Shown here in pieces: positions 1 through 9,698 of a stretch of 64,000 bases of DNA; the first letter of the stretch is position 1, and each line of letters starts with the position of its first letter. A program made the translations under genes and the position numbers. The notes beneath the pieces are model-generated. The model was not told the DNA's origin and searched no databases. It saw nothing but the letters and a program-made list of their open reading frames with translations. Origin of the DNA: Chitinophagales bacterium (GTDB taxonomy: Bacteria; Bacteroidota; Bacteroidia; Chitinophagales; CAIOSU01); the NCBI GenBank assembly GCA_040877935.1, contig JBBDNB010000008.1, forward strand, positions 97,618 through 161,617, read 5' to 3'.

Positions 1-430
1 TTTCGATCAGGGAATTGGAGATATTTTCACCTGCCGTGTAGCTGGAAATATTGTAAATGAAGACGTACTGGGAAGTATGGAATTTGCCTGCAAGGCTGCC
101 GGATCGAAATTAATAGTAGTACTTGGCCACAGCAAATGTGGAGCTGTGAAAGGCGCCTGTGATAATGTTGAGCTCGGAAATCTTACTGCCCTGGTGAATA
201 AGATAAAACCGGCTATTGAAGCTGAAACCACTACTAAAGAAAATCGAAATTCGAGCAATGCTGAGTTTGTAGAAAATGTAGCAAAACTCAATGTAGAGCA
301 TGTGCTGAAACAAATCAAAGCTAAAAGCCCCGACCTGGCTGAGATGATCAATAGCGGAGCTGTTGGACTTGTAGGAGCCATGTACGATGTAGAGAGCGGA
401 AAAGTAAATTTTTATAACAAAGCTGTTTAG
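1..430 (+). CDS. Beta-class carbonic anhydrase, C-terminal part (5' end outside window)
   Basis: Zinc enzyme interconverting CO2 and bicarbonate. The frame is open from base 2 with no start in the window, so the gene enters from the left. The visible part has the beta-class signature: an RVAGN segment, then VLGHSKCGAV carrying the zinc-ligand His and Cys. The family's first zinc Cys and the Asp-Arg dyad would lie upstream of base 1. The C-terminus GLVGAMYDVESGKV also fits the family. No signal peptide can be judged. It ends at TAG, 90 nt before the next gene on the same strand. Family assignment is firm; the subgroup is not determined. Confidence 0.93.
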   Translation, partial: FDQGIGDIFTCRVAGNIVNEDVLGSMEFACKAAGSKLIVVLGHSKCGAVKGACDNVELGNLTALVNKIKPAIEAETTTKENRNSSNAEFVENVAKLNVEHVLKQIKAKSPDLAEMINSGAVGLVGAMYDVESGKVNFYNKAV

Positions 431-519
431 TATATTTTCGCTACTTTGAAATAAGCTGGCAAGAGATATCAATTCAAACCAGGTAAATAGAGGTATTTCT
501 TCAAAACACAGGTTATGTG

Positions 520-1200
520 ATGCAGGACGAAGGTATAAAGGTTGTTCTTAATATTGATGACAGACTTTTTCTGAAAGATCCCAATTCTTCTGAAGTGGGC
601 AAAAGCATTATTGAACACAGCATTTTGCTGATCAGTAAAATAGGTTTTGAATCTTTTACTTTTAAAAAATTGGCGAAAAAAATAGGGATTACAGAGCCTT
701 CTGTTTATCGCTATTTTAAAAACAAGCACAAACTGCTTTTTTACCTTTTGTCCTGGTATTGGATTTGGATGAAATACAAAATTGATACAGCTTCCTACAA
801 TATTTCATCAGCAGAGCAACGACTGAAAATTGCAATTAAGAAACTTTCCGAGCCGATTGAAAAAGACGACAACTACAAATACATTGATGAAGTAGCACTC
901 TATAACATTGTAATTGCAGAGTCTTCAAAAGTATATCTCACAAAAGAAGTGGATAGGGAAAACAAAGAAGGGCTGTTTAAAAGCTACCAAAGATTATGTC
1001 AGCAGATTTCGGACATCATAAAAGAGATCAATCCCGAATACCGCTTTCCTACAGCGCTGGTTTCTACTACTATTGAAAGTTCACACAGCCAGAAATATTT
1101 TGCAGAGCATCTGCCCTATCTCACAGAAGTCACAAAAGATCAGATAAAAGACACCACCGAATTTCTCACAGAACTGATTTTGAAAACGATCAAAAATTGA
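520..1200 (+). CDS. TetR/AcrR-family transcriptional regulator
   Basis: About 226 residues. After roughly 25 leading residues comes a TetR-type DNA-binding domain (about residues 25-75): IIEHSILLISKIGFESFTF, then KLAKKIGITEPSVYRYFKNK with the helix-turn-helix and the YRYF recognition-helix pattern. The rest is a helical ligand-binding/dimerisation region with no recognisable ligand signature. A GTG sits immediately before the ATG at 520; I prefer the ATG. It lies 7 nt upstream of a DUF2490 outer-membrane protein on the same strand, so the two are probably co-transcribed. The target is unknown. Confidence 0.88.
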   Translation: MQDEGIKVVLNIDDRLFLKDPNSSEVGKSIIEHSILLISKIGFESFTFKKLAKKIGITEPSVYRYFKNKHKLLFYLLSWYWIWMKYKIDTASYNISSAEQRLKIAIKKLSEPIEKDDNYKYIDEVALYNIVIAESSKVYLTKEVDRENKEGLFKSYQRLCQQISDIIKEINPEYRFPTALVSTTIESSHSQKYFAEHLPYLTEVTKDQIKDTTEFLTELILKTIKN

Positions 1201-1207
1201 TTTTTAA

Positions 1208-1900
1208 ATGCACCACACACTTTGCACTGCATTGTTTGTTCTGCTGGCGAATGTTTTATTTTCACAAAATAATGAAAGTAAGCTGGGCTACTGGCTAATG
1301 GGCTTCAACCAAACCCGTTTTCACAAAAACTGGAGTCTGCACAGCGAAATACAATACCGAAGCTATGAAGTGTTGCCCAATACAGAGCAGCTTTTGCTCA
1401 GAGGAGGCATCAATTATCATATCAATTCAGAACACTCAGTAACAGCCGGCTATGGCCGTATCCATAATCATGCTTTTGATAAAGATGCAAATCCCGGTAT
1501 TCAAGTCTCAGAAAACCGGATTTGGCAGCAATACTTGATGCTCAATAACATTAGCCGGGTCTTTTTTCAGCACCGCTACCGAATTGAACAAAGATGGCTA
1601 AAAACAGAACATTCGAGCAATTACCTCAATCGCTTCAGATATTTCCTGCGTGTTAGTGTTCCCATAAATAATGCTGAGTTGAAAGCTAAAACACTCTATT
1701 TAACACTTTACGATGAAATTTTTATACATATAGATGAGCAGCCTTTTGACAGAAATCGCTTGTATGGTGCCTTGGGTTTCAGGTGGACTTCAATGCTGTC
1801 CATTGAAGTCGGATACCTTGCTCAAACTACTGCAACAACACAACACCTGCTTCAAACTGCTGTTTTTTACAATATTGATTTCAGAAAAAGGGATAAATAA
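1208..1900 (+). CDS. DUF2490-family outer-membrane beta-barrel protein
   Basis: 230 residues with an N-terminal signal peptide (hydrophobic stretch ending near FSQ, residue 20). It then has alternating aromatic/polar strands, with motifs GYWLMGFNQTRFHKNWSLHSEIQYR and FFQHRYRIEQRW that are typical of DUF2490. The family is common in Bacteroidota and predicted to be an outer-membrane barrel of unknown function. It follows the TetR gene by 7 nt, suggesting it may be part of that regulator's unit. The C-terminus ends NIDFRKRDK rather than in a strong terminal aromatic. Confidence 0.8.
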   Translation: MHHTLCTALFVLLANVLFSQNNESKLGYWLMGFNQTRFHKNWSLHSEIQYRSYEVLPNTEQLLLRGGINYHINSEHSVTAGYGRIHNHAFDKDANPGIQVSENRIWQQYLMLNNISRVFFQHRYRIEQRWLKTEHSSNYLNRFRYFLRVSVPINNAELKAKTLYLTLYDEIFIHIDEQPFDRNRLYGALGFRWTSMLSIEVGYLAQTTATTQHLLQTAVFYNIDFRKRDK

Positions 1901-1906
1901 TTTTAG

Positions 1907-1939
1907 AAGGCAAATTATTTATAAGACAATTGCCTTTTC
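1907..1939 (+). terminator. Possible terminator after the DUF2490 gene
   Basis: Starting 6 nt after the stop, AAGGCAA pairs with TTGCCTT across a loop of about 16 nt, followed by a short T-rich stretch. The stem is only 7 bp and the T-run is short, so this is tentative. Confidence 0.4.
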
Positions 1940-2142
1940 AAAGAATCACTCAGGTAACAAAGGCTAATGTGCAGTCTTATTTTTCCTCCGGGAATCCGAA
2001 ATATATTTTTCCTACTCTAACAATAAGATATTCAAGACTATGTATTCTACTTGGGGGAAAATTATTTTTTTGCGCTTTTCACTTAAAACTTTCTAAGTCT
2101 TTTACCGTAAAAGAACACATCTAATATTCAAAAGCAAATCAA

Positions 2143-4578
2143 ATGAGCATTTCTTTCATAGACAAATTATTCAAGGATGGCTCAAGAACCAACTATAAGC
2201 TCATATTTTCATTAGCATGTGTCTTATATTTTTCTTTTGGTATTTTTATCAATATACTGAATACTGAAGGAAATGATCCACTGTGGATGCGACTGGGACT
2301 AAGTCTGATTGGATTATCTACAGTTGCCTACTCTTACAAATCAGCCTGGGCAAATAAAAATTTCGAGACCCTGCTGACCTTCATCATGTTCATGTTCAAT
2401 TTCCACTTCTACTATCTCCTGCTAATAAATGATTTTGATCCGGGTTACAAAATGGGGCTGCTTGTAGGAGTTGTGTCAACCCTTATTTTTATCAACAACA
2501 AAAAAATACTTAGCGCATACATCCTCTTTAATGTACTGGAATTTACTTTTTTAGTAGCCCTAACACAACAGTTCAACTGGCCTAATACAACTTTGGGCTT
2601 TCTGATTTTCACTGTTCTGATACTGGGATATTTGACCAATAACGAGCGCCAGGCAGCATTTGTAAAACTCCGGTCGAATGAAGCACTTTTAAAATCCATT
2701 AACAATAATGTGTTGCACGGTATTTACAGGATGGACGCACATCATCATCTTATATACTGCAACGAGCACTTTTTAAGCATGCTCGGCTTTCGTAAAATGG
2801 AAAATATCAATAAACAGAATTACCCTATCAATTTCGCACAAAAAACCACTTGCAATAATTTTTTGTGGGCTATGGAAAGGAATGAAACTGTAAGAAATAA
2901 AGAAGTATTGCTGCTGAAAAAAAACGGGCAGGCATTTTGGGCCATTATTAGCCAAACACCTGTGTGTGATTCAAGGGGCAATGTCATTTATTATGACGGC
3001 TCTATCATAGACATTTCAGAGCAAAAGAAAACAGAAAAAGACCTGCAAATATTCTCAGCGGCTATCAATTACTCTCCCTCTGCTGTTGTAATTCTTGAAA
3101 AAGACGGCTGCATTAAATATGCGAACCCGGAATTTGTGAACTTCACGAAAACACCTGACAACGAGGTGGAAGGACGTAAAATTTGGGAATTTGGTTTAAA
3201 AGGAGAAAAAAACCTTAAAAAGCTGGTCGAAAAAATGAACAATGGAAAAAACTGGAAGGGCGAGATCAGTTTTATTGACAATCAGAACCAGATAAAAACC
3301 CACCTGGCTAGTATTGCACCTATTATAGGGGATAAAAATCAGGTATTAAACTATGTGCTTGTTTCAGAGGATATTACTGCTATGAAAGAAAAAGAGCGCG
3401 AACTCAATTTTGCTAAAGAACTGGCTGAAGATGCTATGAAAGCCAAGGAACATTTCCTTTCTACTATGAGTCACGAGTTGCGTACTCCTATGAATGCAGT
3501 TATCGGATGTACCAATTTACTGATGGATCAAAATCCTGACAAGGAAGAACAGGAAAATCTGGAAATCCTGAAATTTTCTGCAAATAATCTATTGGCTATT
3601 ATCAATGATATTCTTGATTTATCGAAAATTGATGCAGGAAAATTAAGCTTGAGCAATGAGGCATTTGACCCAAGGAAACTCTTTAGCAAGATCGAAAAGC
3701 TACATTCTGTAAGTGCTAAGGAAAAAGAAATAGCACTTGAACTGCATTTCGATAAAAATATTCCTCAGCAATTTAATGGTGATCCTAACAGACTCAATCA
3801 AATATTGAACAACCTAATTTCTAATGCCATCAAATTTACCCATAAAGGCAAAGTGAGCATACATGCAAATTGTAATTTCAATAAAAACAACAAAGCAGAA
3901 CTCACTGTAAAAGTAAAAGACAGTGGTATTGGTATTCCAAAAGAAAAACAGCAAAACATCTTTGACAGCTTTACACAGGTTCACTCTCACAAGAACGACA
4001 AGCTCTATGGAGGAACTGGGCTGGGACTTACCATCACAAAAAAACTTATAGAACTTCAAAATGGAAGTATCAGTATTGAAAGCAAAGTAGGTAAAGGTTC
4101 AGAATTTACTTTCACACTTCCTCTGAGTTACAGTCAGGTTGGAGTAAAAGAAGCTGTAAAAGAACTGAACAGCAACAAGAAGTCACTGAAAGGGATACAT
4201 ATACTCGTTGTGGAAGACAATCCTATCAACAGGAAAATCGCTACCCGCTTTTTAGAAAAATGGGACATTACAATAAGTATAGCTGAAAATGGTGTTCAGG
4301 CCATTGACAGCATAAAAGAAAACACTCCCGATTTGATATTGATGGATCTTCAAATGCCTGTAATGGATGGATATGAGGCTACCAAAAAGATTCGCAAAAT
4401 CAGAAATGCCAAAATCAAAAAACTACCTATCATAGCACTTTCAGCATCAGCTACTACCGTTGAGAAAAAACGCGCTATAGAAAGTGGTGTAAATCATTAC
4501 ATCACAAAACCTTTCAAGCCCGAAGAATTGAGAAGTAGTATAGAAAAGCTTGTACTCAAAAAAGTAAATGCCGCTTGA
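2143..4578 (+). CDS. Hybrid sensor histidine kinase/response regulator with two PAS domains
   Basis: 811 residues. The N-terminal ~170 residues hold about six hydrophobic helices with short loops, so the sensor is membrane-embedded and has no large periplasmic domain. Two PAS-type domains follow (about 180-295 and 300-420). HisKA comes next with the H-box STMSHELRTPMNAV (phospho-His about residue 444), then HATPase_c with the N-box NLISNAIKF, DSGIGIP and GGTGLGLTI. The C-terminal receiver (about 685-805) has VVEDNP, the phosphoacceptor Asp in MDLQMPVMDG (about residue 735) and the TKPF lysine. No HPt domain or dedicated output gene lies beside it, so the phosphorelay partner is elsewhere. The signal is unknown. 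Confidence 0.93.
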   Translation: MSISFIDKLFKDGSRTNYKLIFSLACVLYFSFGIFINILNTEGNDPLWMRLGLSLIGLSTVAYSYKSAWANKNFETLLTFIMFMFNFHFYYLLLINDFDPGYKMGLLVGVVSTLIFINNKKILSAYILFNVLEFTFLVALTQQFNWPNTTLGFLIFTVLILGYLTNNERQAAFVKLRSNEALLKSINNNVLHGIYRMDAHHHLIYCNEHFLSMLGFRKMENINKQNYPINFAQKTTCNNFLWAMERNETVRNKEVLLLKKNGQAFWAIISQTPVCDSRGNVIYYDGSIIDISEQKKTEKDLQIFSAAINYSPSAVVILEKDGCIKYANPEFVNFTKTPDNEVEGRKIWEFGLKGEKNLKKLVEKMNNGKNWKGEISFIDNQNQIKTHLASIAPIIGDKNQVLNYVLVSEDITAMKEKERELNFAKELAEDAMKAKEHFLSTMSHELRTPMNAVIGCTNLLMDQNPDKEEQENLEILKFSANNLLAIINDILDLSKIDAGKLSLSNEAFDPRKLFSKIEKLHSVSAKEKEIALELHFDKNIPQQFNGDPNRLNQILNNLISNAIKFTHKGKVSIHANCNFNKNNKAELTVKVKDSGIGIPKEKQQNIFDSFTQVHSHKNDKLYGGTGLGLTITKKLIELQNGSISIESKVGKGSEFTFTLPLSYSQVGVKEAVKELNSNKKSLKGIHILVVEDNPINRKIATRFLEKWDITISIAENGVQAIDSIKENTPDLILMDLQMPVMDGYEATKKIRKIRNAKIKKLPIIALSASATTVEKKRAIESGVNHYITKPFKPEELRSSIEKLVLKKVNAA

Positions 4579-4648
4579 TTCCCCGCTCCCCTATCCGATA
4601 ATTATACTTTTATTTTGGCTGTGTAAACCCCTTATAATTTTAACCCTC

Positions 4649-4677
4649 ATTATGCAATTGAAAAGCAATTGCATAAT
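4649..4677 (+). terminator. Perfect 12-bp hairpin downstream of the hybrid kinase
   Basis: ATTATGCAATTG and CAATTGCATAAT form a perfect 12-bp inverted repeat around a 5-nt AAAAG loop, 70 nt past the kinase stop codon. It is A+T-rich and lacks a good T-tract, so it may be a weak terminator or an mRNA 3'-end-protecting stem. Confidence 0.4.
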
Positions 4678-4715
4678 TTGACGAATGAAAATCAATAATT
4701 TATCATGAAACGAAC

Positions 4716-4735
4716 ATGCCAAAAAATTTTGGCAT
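4716..4735. repeat. 20-bp near-perfect palindrome
   Basis: ATGCCAAAA and TTTTGGCAT flank a central AA. It lies between the kinase 3' hairpin and the truncated DUF167 gene. It could be a protein-binding site or a hairpin with almost no loop. No function can be assigned. Confidence 0.45.
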
Positions 4736-4872
4736 ACATGAGCTTATTAAAATTTTTTGGTATTGTGAGTTCCCTGCCTTTGCCGAAACAGCTAGTACAG
4801 GCAGGCATCTGACCGCTAAAAATAAATTTTAAACAGATGAAATGGAAAATACCAAAATGGTGATTTTCATTG

Positions 4873-5055
4873 TCATGGTGAAACCTGTACAGGTTTTACA
4901 CTAAAATAAGCAGCAAGTATTTCAATCACAGCTTTATTGGCTTTGTTTCCCTCAGCAGGTACATTGACCTTTACTTTTAATCCATTACCAAATTCACTTA
5001 CTTCTGGCTTTTTGGCATTGGGAATGACTTTAATTTTAATTATATTTTCAGGCAT
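4873..5055 (-). pseudogene. Truncated DUF167 (YggU-like) gene
   Basis: 60 residues beginning MPENIIKIKVIPNAKKPEV and running through VKVNVPAEGNKANKAVIEILA, the DUF167/YggU core. Family members (E. coli YggU is 96 aa) continue for about 20 or more residues with a Gly...Arg/Lys segment after the position where this one stops (PVQVSP, then TGA). I could not find that segment in any frame just downstream. The gene therefore looks 3'-truncated, although a short functional form cannot be excluded. The neighbouring DUF4177 gene is also broken, which supports local decay. Confidence 0.6.
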
Positions 5056-5170
5056 AATGTAAAGTTATGGCTTTATATTCCTTCGATTATATTAAACCTC
5101 CTGTGAGTCTGACACATCCCTTGGGTAGTCCGGCATGACAATAAAAATCACAGTGGAACAAGAATCAGCT

Positions 5171-5372
5171 ATGAAATCATACAAAGTATTCTATCATTGA
5201 CACACCAGGTTCTGTAATTGAACTTGAAAGAATACTGAATAAACACGCTGCCAAAGCTTGGGAATTGAAAAGCATTACAAATAATACAGAATTAAGTACC
5301 GGCCTTTTGAGCAGTGAAAACTACAGTTCCGTACTTGTAGTTTTGGAAAAAGAAAAAGACCGCTCCAGTTAA
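5171..5372 (+). pseudogene. Frameshifted DUF4177-like small gene
   Basis: The ATG at 5171 opens a frame reading MKSYKVFYH and then TGA. A one-base shift near 5195 restores a long open frame: IDTPGSVIELERILNKHAAK, then AWELKSITNN, ending SSVLVVLEKEK and TAA at 5372. Joined, this has the DUF4177 layout: a short beta strand (YKV), the helix LNKHAAKAWEL with the conserved Trp-Glu-Leu, and a closing beta strand. No single frame covers it, so it is a recent pseudogene or a sequencing error of one base. Its 3' end overlaps the terminator of the convergent ice-binding-like gene. Confidence 0.6.
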
Positions 5373-5385
5373 TGAAGCAGTCTTT
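5345..5385 (-). terminator. Rho-independent terminator of the DUF3494 gene
   Basis: Read on the minus strand, AAAGACTGCT pairs with AGCGGTCTTT (one G-U pair) around an 11-nt loop, followed by a T-rich run. It lies about 30 nt past the stop of the minus-strand DUF3494 gene. Confidence 0.75.
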
Positions 5386-5414
5386 CAGGTTGTTAAGCGA
5401 TTTGTTGTTTTAAT

Positions 5415-6167
5415 CTACTTTTTCACAATAGTATTGGCTTGCATGGTTACTGCACCATTTCTCGCCAATGCCCTGCCATCAAGCGTTGCACCAGTATCAA
5501 AAGTGATAGATTCAAGTGCCATAACTGTACCTTTCATAACAGTAGTCGTTCCAAAACTTGCAGAACTGGATACTTGCCAAAAGATATTTGATGCCAAAGC
5601 ACCACCACTAAGAATAACTTTACGTCCGGGCGTTGTAGTAAACGTAGATGCTATTTGAATGATAAAAGTAGCATTTGCATTTCCCTTTGCATCAAAAGTA
5701 AGATCTCCTGAAGAAATCTCAAGTGATGAAGTGGATTTGTATAGTCCTGGTGTAAGTGTAAGACCACCTATATTTCCATTTAAAGCAACTATATCCGTGG
5801 AAGTTCTTCCGGCAGCATCATTGTAAGCTGCTGTTAAATCCAGCTTTGCAAGATCTGTCAATGGCGTATTAATGTATTCTGTGCCATTTAATATTCCGGG
5901 AGGAAATCCATCGACCGAAGAACCTGGGTCTAATCCAAGATCACCGGTAATAGTTGTTTCACCGGTATTGGTAATGGCCGAACCACCAAGCACTGCAAAT
6001 GTAGAAGCGGATGTTCCCAGCGATACTTTATCTTGATTATCTTTTTGTGAAGGAATCTCAAAAGGATTGTCTTTATTCCCAACAGTTGTATCATCGTCTT
6101 TTTTGCACCCGTAAAGCAACACTGCCGCTACCATTACAAGGGTTGTTAATAATTTTTTACTTGTCAT
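5415..6167 (-). CDS. DUF3494 (ice-binding-like) lipoprotein
   Basis: 250 residues. The signal peptide ends in a lipobox (LLYGC, Cys about residue 21) followed by KKDDD, indicating a lipoprotein that may reach the cell surface. The mature part matches the DUF3494 ice-binding-like fold: LGTSASTFAVLGGSAITNTG, then TTITGDLGLDPGSSV, NGNIGGLTLTPGLYKSTSSL and GAVTMQANTIV, a disrupted beta-solenoid. Members bind ice or act as adhesins; which applies here cannot be told. It is a single gene with its own terminator. The family is known to be horizontally mobile, but I see no composition shift by eye. Confidence 0.85.
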   Translation of the reverse strand: MTSKKLLTTLVMVAAVLLYGCKKDDDTTVGNKDNPFEIPSQKDNQDKVSLGTSASTFAVLGGSAITNTGETTITGDLGLDPGSSVDGFPPGILNGTEYINTPLTDLAKLDLTAAYNDAAGRTSTDIVALNGNIGGLTLTPGLYKSTSSLEISSGDLTFDAKGNANATFIIQIASTFTTTPGRKVILSGGALASNIFWQVSSSASFGTTTVMKGTVMALESITFDTGATLDGRALARNGAVTMQANTIVKK

Positions 6168-6344
6168 TTTATTAGAATTTTTGTTCCCACTATTTGTGGA
6201 CTTGTGTGAATAATTTCACAGCATGAAGTTGCATACCTTTTAACCTTTAATCTTACACAATTTTAGAAAAGAGTTACATCATTCACACATAATCCAGAGT
6301 AACAAGCAGAGTTCGGAATACAGTGAAACCATGAACAGTCTCAC

Positions 6345-6385
6345 GAAAAAAAACCGCTCCAAAACTAATTGAAGCGGTTTTTCAG
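6345..6385 (-). terminator. Rho-independent terminator of groEL
   Basis: On the minus strand AAACCGCT pairs with AGCGGTTT around a 14-nt loop, followed by a run of seven or more T. It lies about 30 nt downstream of the groEL stop. Confidence 0.85.
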
Positions 6386-6408
6386 ATTTATAATATGGGA
6401 TTAACCCA

Positions 6409-8079
<1,671 letters not shown>

Positions 8080-8110
8080 TTAATTGGTTAATTAAATTTT
8101 AAACTTTTTT

Positions 8111-8392
8111 TTAAACTACTGCGATTACATCGGATTCACGCATGATCAAGTAATCTTCTCCATCGATACTGATTTCTTGCCCCGCATATTTTCCGTAAAG
8201 TACAGAATCACCTACTTTCAATTCTGTAGGTTCGTCTTTTTTACCCGGACCCACTGCTAATACTTCACCTTTTTGTGGTTTCTCCTTTGCTGAATCGGGA
8301 ATGATCAATCCTGATTGAGTTTTTGATTCTGCCGGAGCAGGTTTTACCACTACTCTATCGGCAAGCGGTTTAATAGCTAATTTTTTTGCCAT
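8111..8392 (-). CDS. groS: 10-kDa co-chaperonin GroES
   Basis: 93 residues, the usual length. It forms the heptameric lid of GroEL. Visible landmarks are [12 protein letters not shown], the mobile loop [18 protein letters not shown], the roof region and the C-terminal [14 protein letters not shown]. It is first in the groES-groEL unit. Upstream (8446-8462, minus strand) is a sigma-54-like -24/-12 element. No CIRCE repeat is visible, so HrcA control is not indicated. Confidence 0.98.
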   Translation of the reverse strand: MAKKLAIKPLADRVVVKPAPAESKTQSGLIIPDSAKEKPQKGEVLAVGPGKKDEPTELKVGDSVLYGKYAGQEISIDGEDYLIMRESDVIAVV

Positions 8393-8445
8393 TTTTCTTA
8401 ATTTTTTATTTGGTTAATTATTGAATGATTCAATGTCCTCCTTAT

Positions 8446-8462
8446 AGCATTAGTTGTGCCAA
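8446..8462 (-). promoter_or_regulatory. Putative sigma-54 (-24/-12) promoter of groES-groEL
   Basis: On the minus strand the sequence TTGGCACAACTAATGCT matches the sigma-54 consensus TGGCAC-N5-TTGCA at TGGCAC exactly. It has ATGCT at the -12 box, with the invariant GG and GC at the required spacing. The predicted start near 8435 would give a leader of about 43 nt before the groES ATG. This is a pattern match only. The window also encodes a sigma-54 activator at 11085-12353. Confidence 0.5.
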
Positions 8463-8617
8463 AGCAGAAATACTGTCATTATTGCTGTTTAAGTGGATTT
8501 TTTTCAGCTTCTCAGTTATTTCCCTGTCAATATTTCAGAGCATTGTATTGATTTTCTAGAACCTGACAGTAGCGGTATATAATTCCTTAATTTCGCAGTA
8601 CAAAAAATACTCTATTG

Positions 8618-9154
8618 ATGCGTCAACTTATTGTATATTTCTGCTTGTGTTTTGTTTTCTTTTCCTGCGGAAAAAAAGAGAAAGAAATCAGTGAATTTGA
8701 TATGTCTTTTGACAGTGGCATTAAAGTGCCTGCCGGTTCTTCTGTAGATGTTCCACTCAATCGCTATACTTCAGATATCAGTACCAATGCAGAGCAGGAA
8801 TTTAAAGATCAGGATACACGGGCAGAACTGATTGAGTACATAAATATTGATGCCTTTAGCCTGGGCATTTTAAGCCCAAACAATCAGAGTTTTGGTTTTG
8901 CTAAATCTATTAAAGTGTATATTGATGCCGAAGGACTGGACGAAACACTTATTGCTTCTATTAGCGATATTTCGGAGGAAGTGGGCAGAAGTATCGAGCT
9001 GGAAATGCAAAGCAGCAAAAATTACAAAGCATACCTGAGCAATGAAACATTTGTTTACAGAGTGAATATTGTGAACAATACAACAGTAAGCCGGGATATT
9101 GAAATCAATATCAGCAGCAGTTTTAAAGTAAGAGGTGACATTTACAGGGAATAA
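8618..9154 (+). CDS. Hypothetical lipoprotein
   Basis: 178 residues starting at the ATG at 8618 (a TTG precedes it directly). The signal peptide ends FVFFSCGKK, a lipobox with Cys about residue 17, so it is probably a lipoprotein. The rest is acidic, predicted mainly beta, with no family I recognise; segments such as SAGSSVDVPLN-like strands and IEINISSSFKVRGDI suggest a beta-sandwich. It faces the minus-strand secG operon (tail to tail) and is divergent from groES, with 225 nt between the two starts. Confidence 0.7.
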   Translation: MRQLIVYFCLCFVFFSCGKKEKEISEFDMSFDSGIKVPAGSSVDVPLNRYTSDISTNAEQEFKDQDTRAELIEYINIDAFSLGILSPNNQSFGFAKSIKVYIDAEGLDETLIASISDISEEVGRSIELEMQSSKNYKAYLSNETFVYRVNIVNNTTVSRDIEINISSSFKVRGDIYRE

Positions 9155-9236
9155 CCTGGGGTGAAAATTCATAGCCCTAAAAGGATGAAATATTCATAAG
9201 GATGTGTGTTAGCGCATCATCAGTGCAATTTGTCAA

Positions 9237-9356
9237 ACCCTAAATACCAAGCACTAAACCCTAAACAAAATCAAAATCCTAAATCTCAAATGTTTAAAAC
9301 ATTGATAAATTAGATATTGGAGCTTGTTTAGGATTTAGATATTAGAGCTTAGGATT
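9237..9356. repeat. Imperfect A+T-rich inverted repeat between convergent genes
   Basis: CTAAATACC...CTAAACCCTAAAC on the left is roughly complementary to GTTTAGGATTTAG...CTTAGGATT on the right. The sequence is low in complexity, built of CTAAA/TTTAG words. It may act as a weak bidirectional terminator for the gene at 8618 and secG. No coding potential is visible. Confidence 0.4.
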
Positions 9357-9365
9357 TCTTGAGAA

Positions 9366-9698
9366 CTATTCATCTCCCAGATCGGGGAAGCCTTCATCAG
9401 AAGGTAGTGTGGGAATATTGTCATTCACCTTGTCTTCAATAGCAGATTTTTCCTGTTGCTTTTTCATATTGGAATCGGGAATGAAGAATCCTGAAGCCAG
9501 GCTTAATACAAGCAGCCCAATTACAAGCGACCAAGTTGATTTTTCGAGGAAATCCGAAGTTCTCTTTACCCCCATGATCTGACTGGTAGAACCGCCAAAC
9601 CCAGCGCCCAATCCACCGCCTTTGGGGTTTTGGATCAGTACTACTGCAATGAGCAGCACGCAAATTATAATCATGATGACTGTGAGAAAAACGTACAT
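9366..9698 (-). CDS. secG: Protein translocase subunit SecG
   Basis: 110 residues. Accessory subunit of the SecYEG inner-membrane channel. The first hydrophobic helix (about 3-23) is followed by the SecG signature QNPKGGGLGAGFGGS, then RTSDFLEKSTW and the second helix (about 57-75). The acidic tail after the second helix is common in Bacteroidota. Its ATG overlaps the stop of the upstream TPR gene (TAATG), indicating translational coupling as the last gene of the miaB operon. Confidence 0.95.
   Translation of the reverse strand: MYVFLTVIMIIICVLLIAVVLIQNPKGGGLGAGFGGSTSQIMGVKRTSDFLEKSTWSLVIGLLVLSLASGFFIPDSNMKKQQEKSAIEDKVNDNIPTLPSDEGFPDLGDE

Noticed and set aside
4681..4870. Possible riboswitch or small RNA between the kinase and DUF167
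   Set aside because: Only simple hairpins are visible and no known aptamer motif.
8393..8440. AAGGAGGAC as a ribosome-binding site for groES
   Set aside because: On the minus strand it lies about 40 nt upstream of the groES ATG, too far for a Shine-Dalgarno role.
8393..8617. CIRCE (TTAGCACTC-N9-GAGTGCTAA) operator upstream of groES
   Set aside because: No such inverted repeat is visible on either strand.
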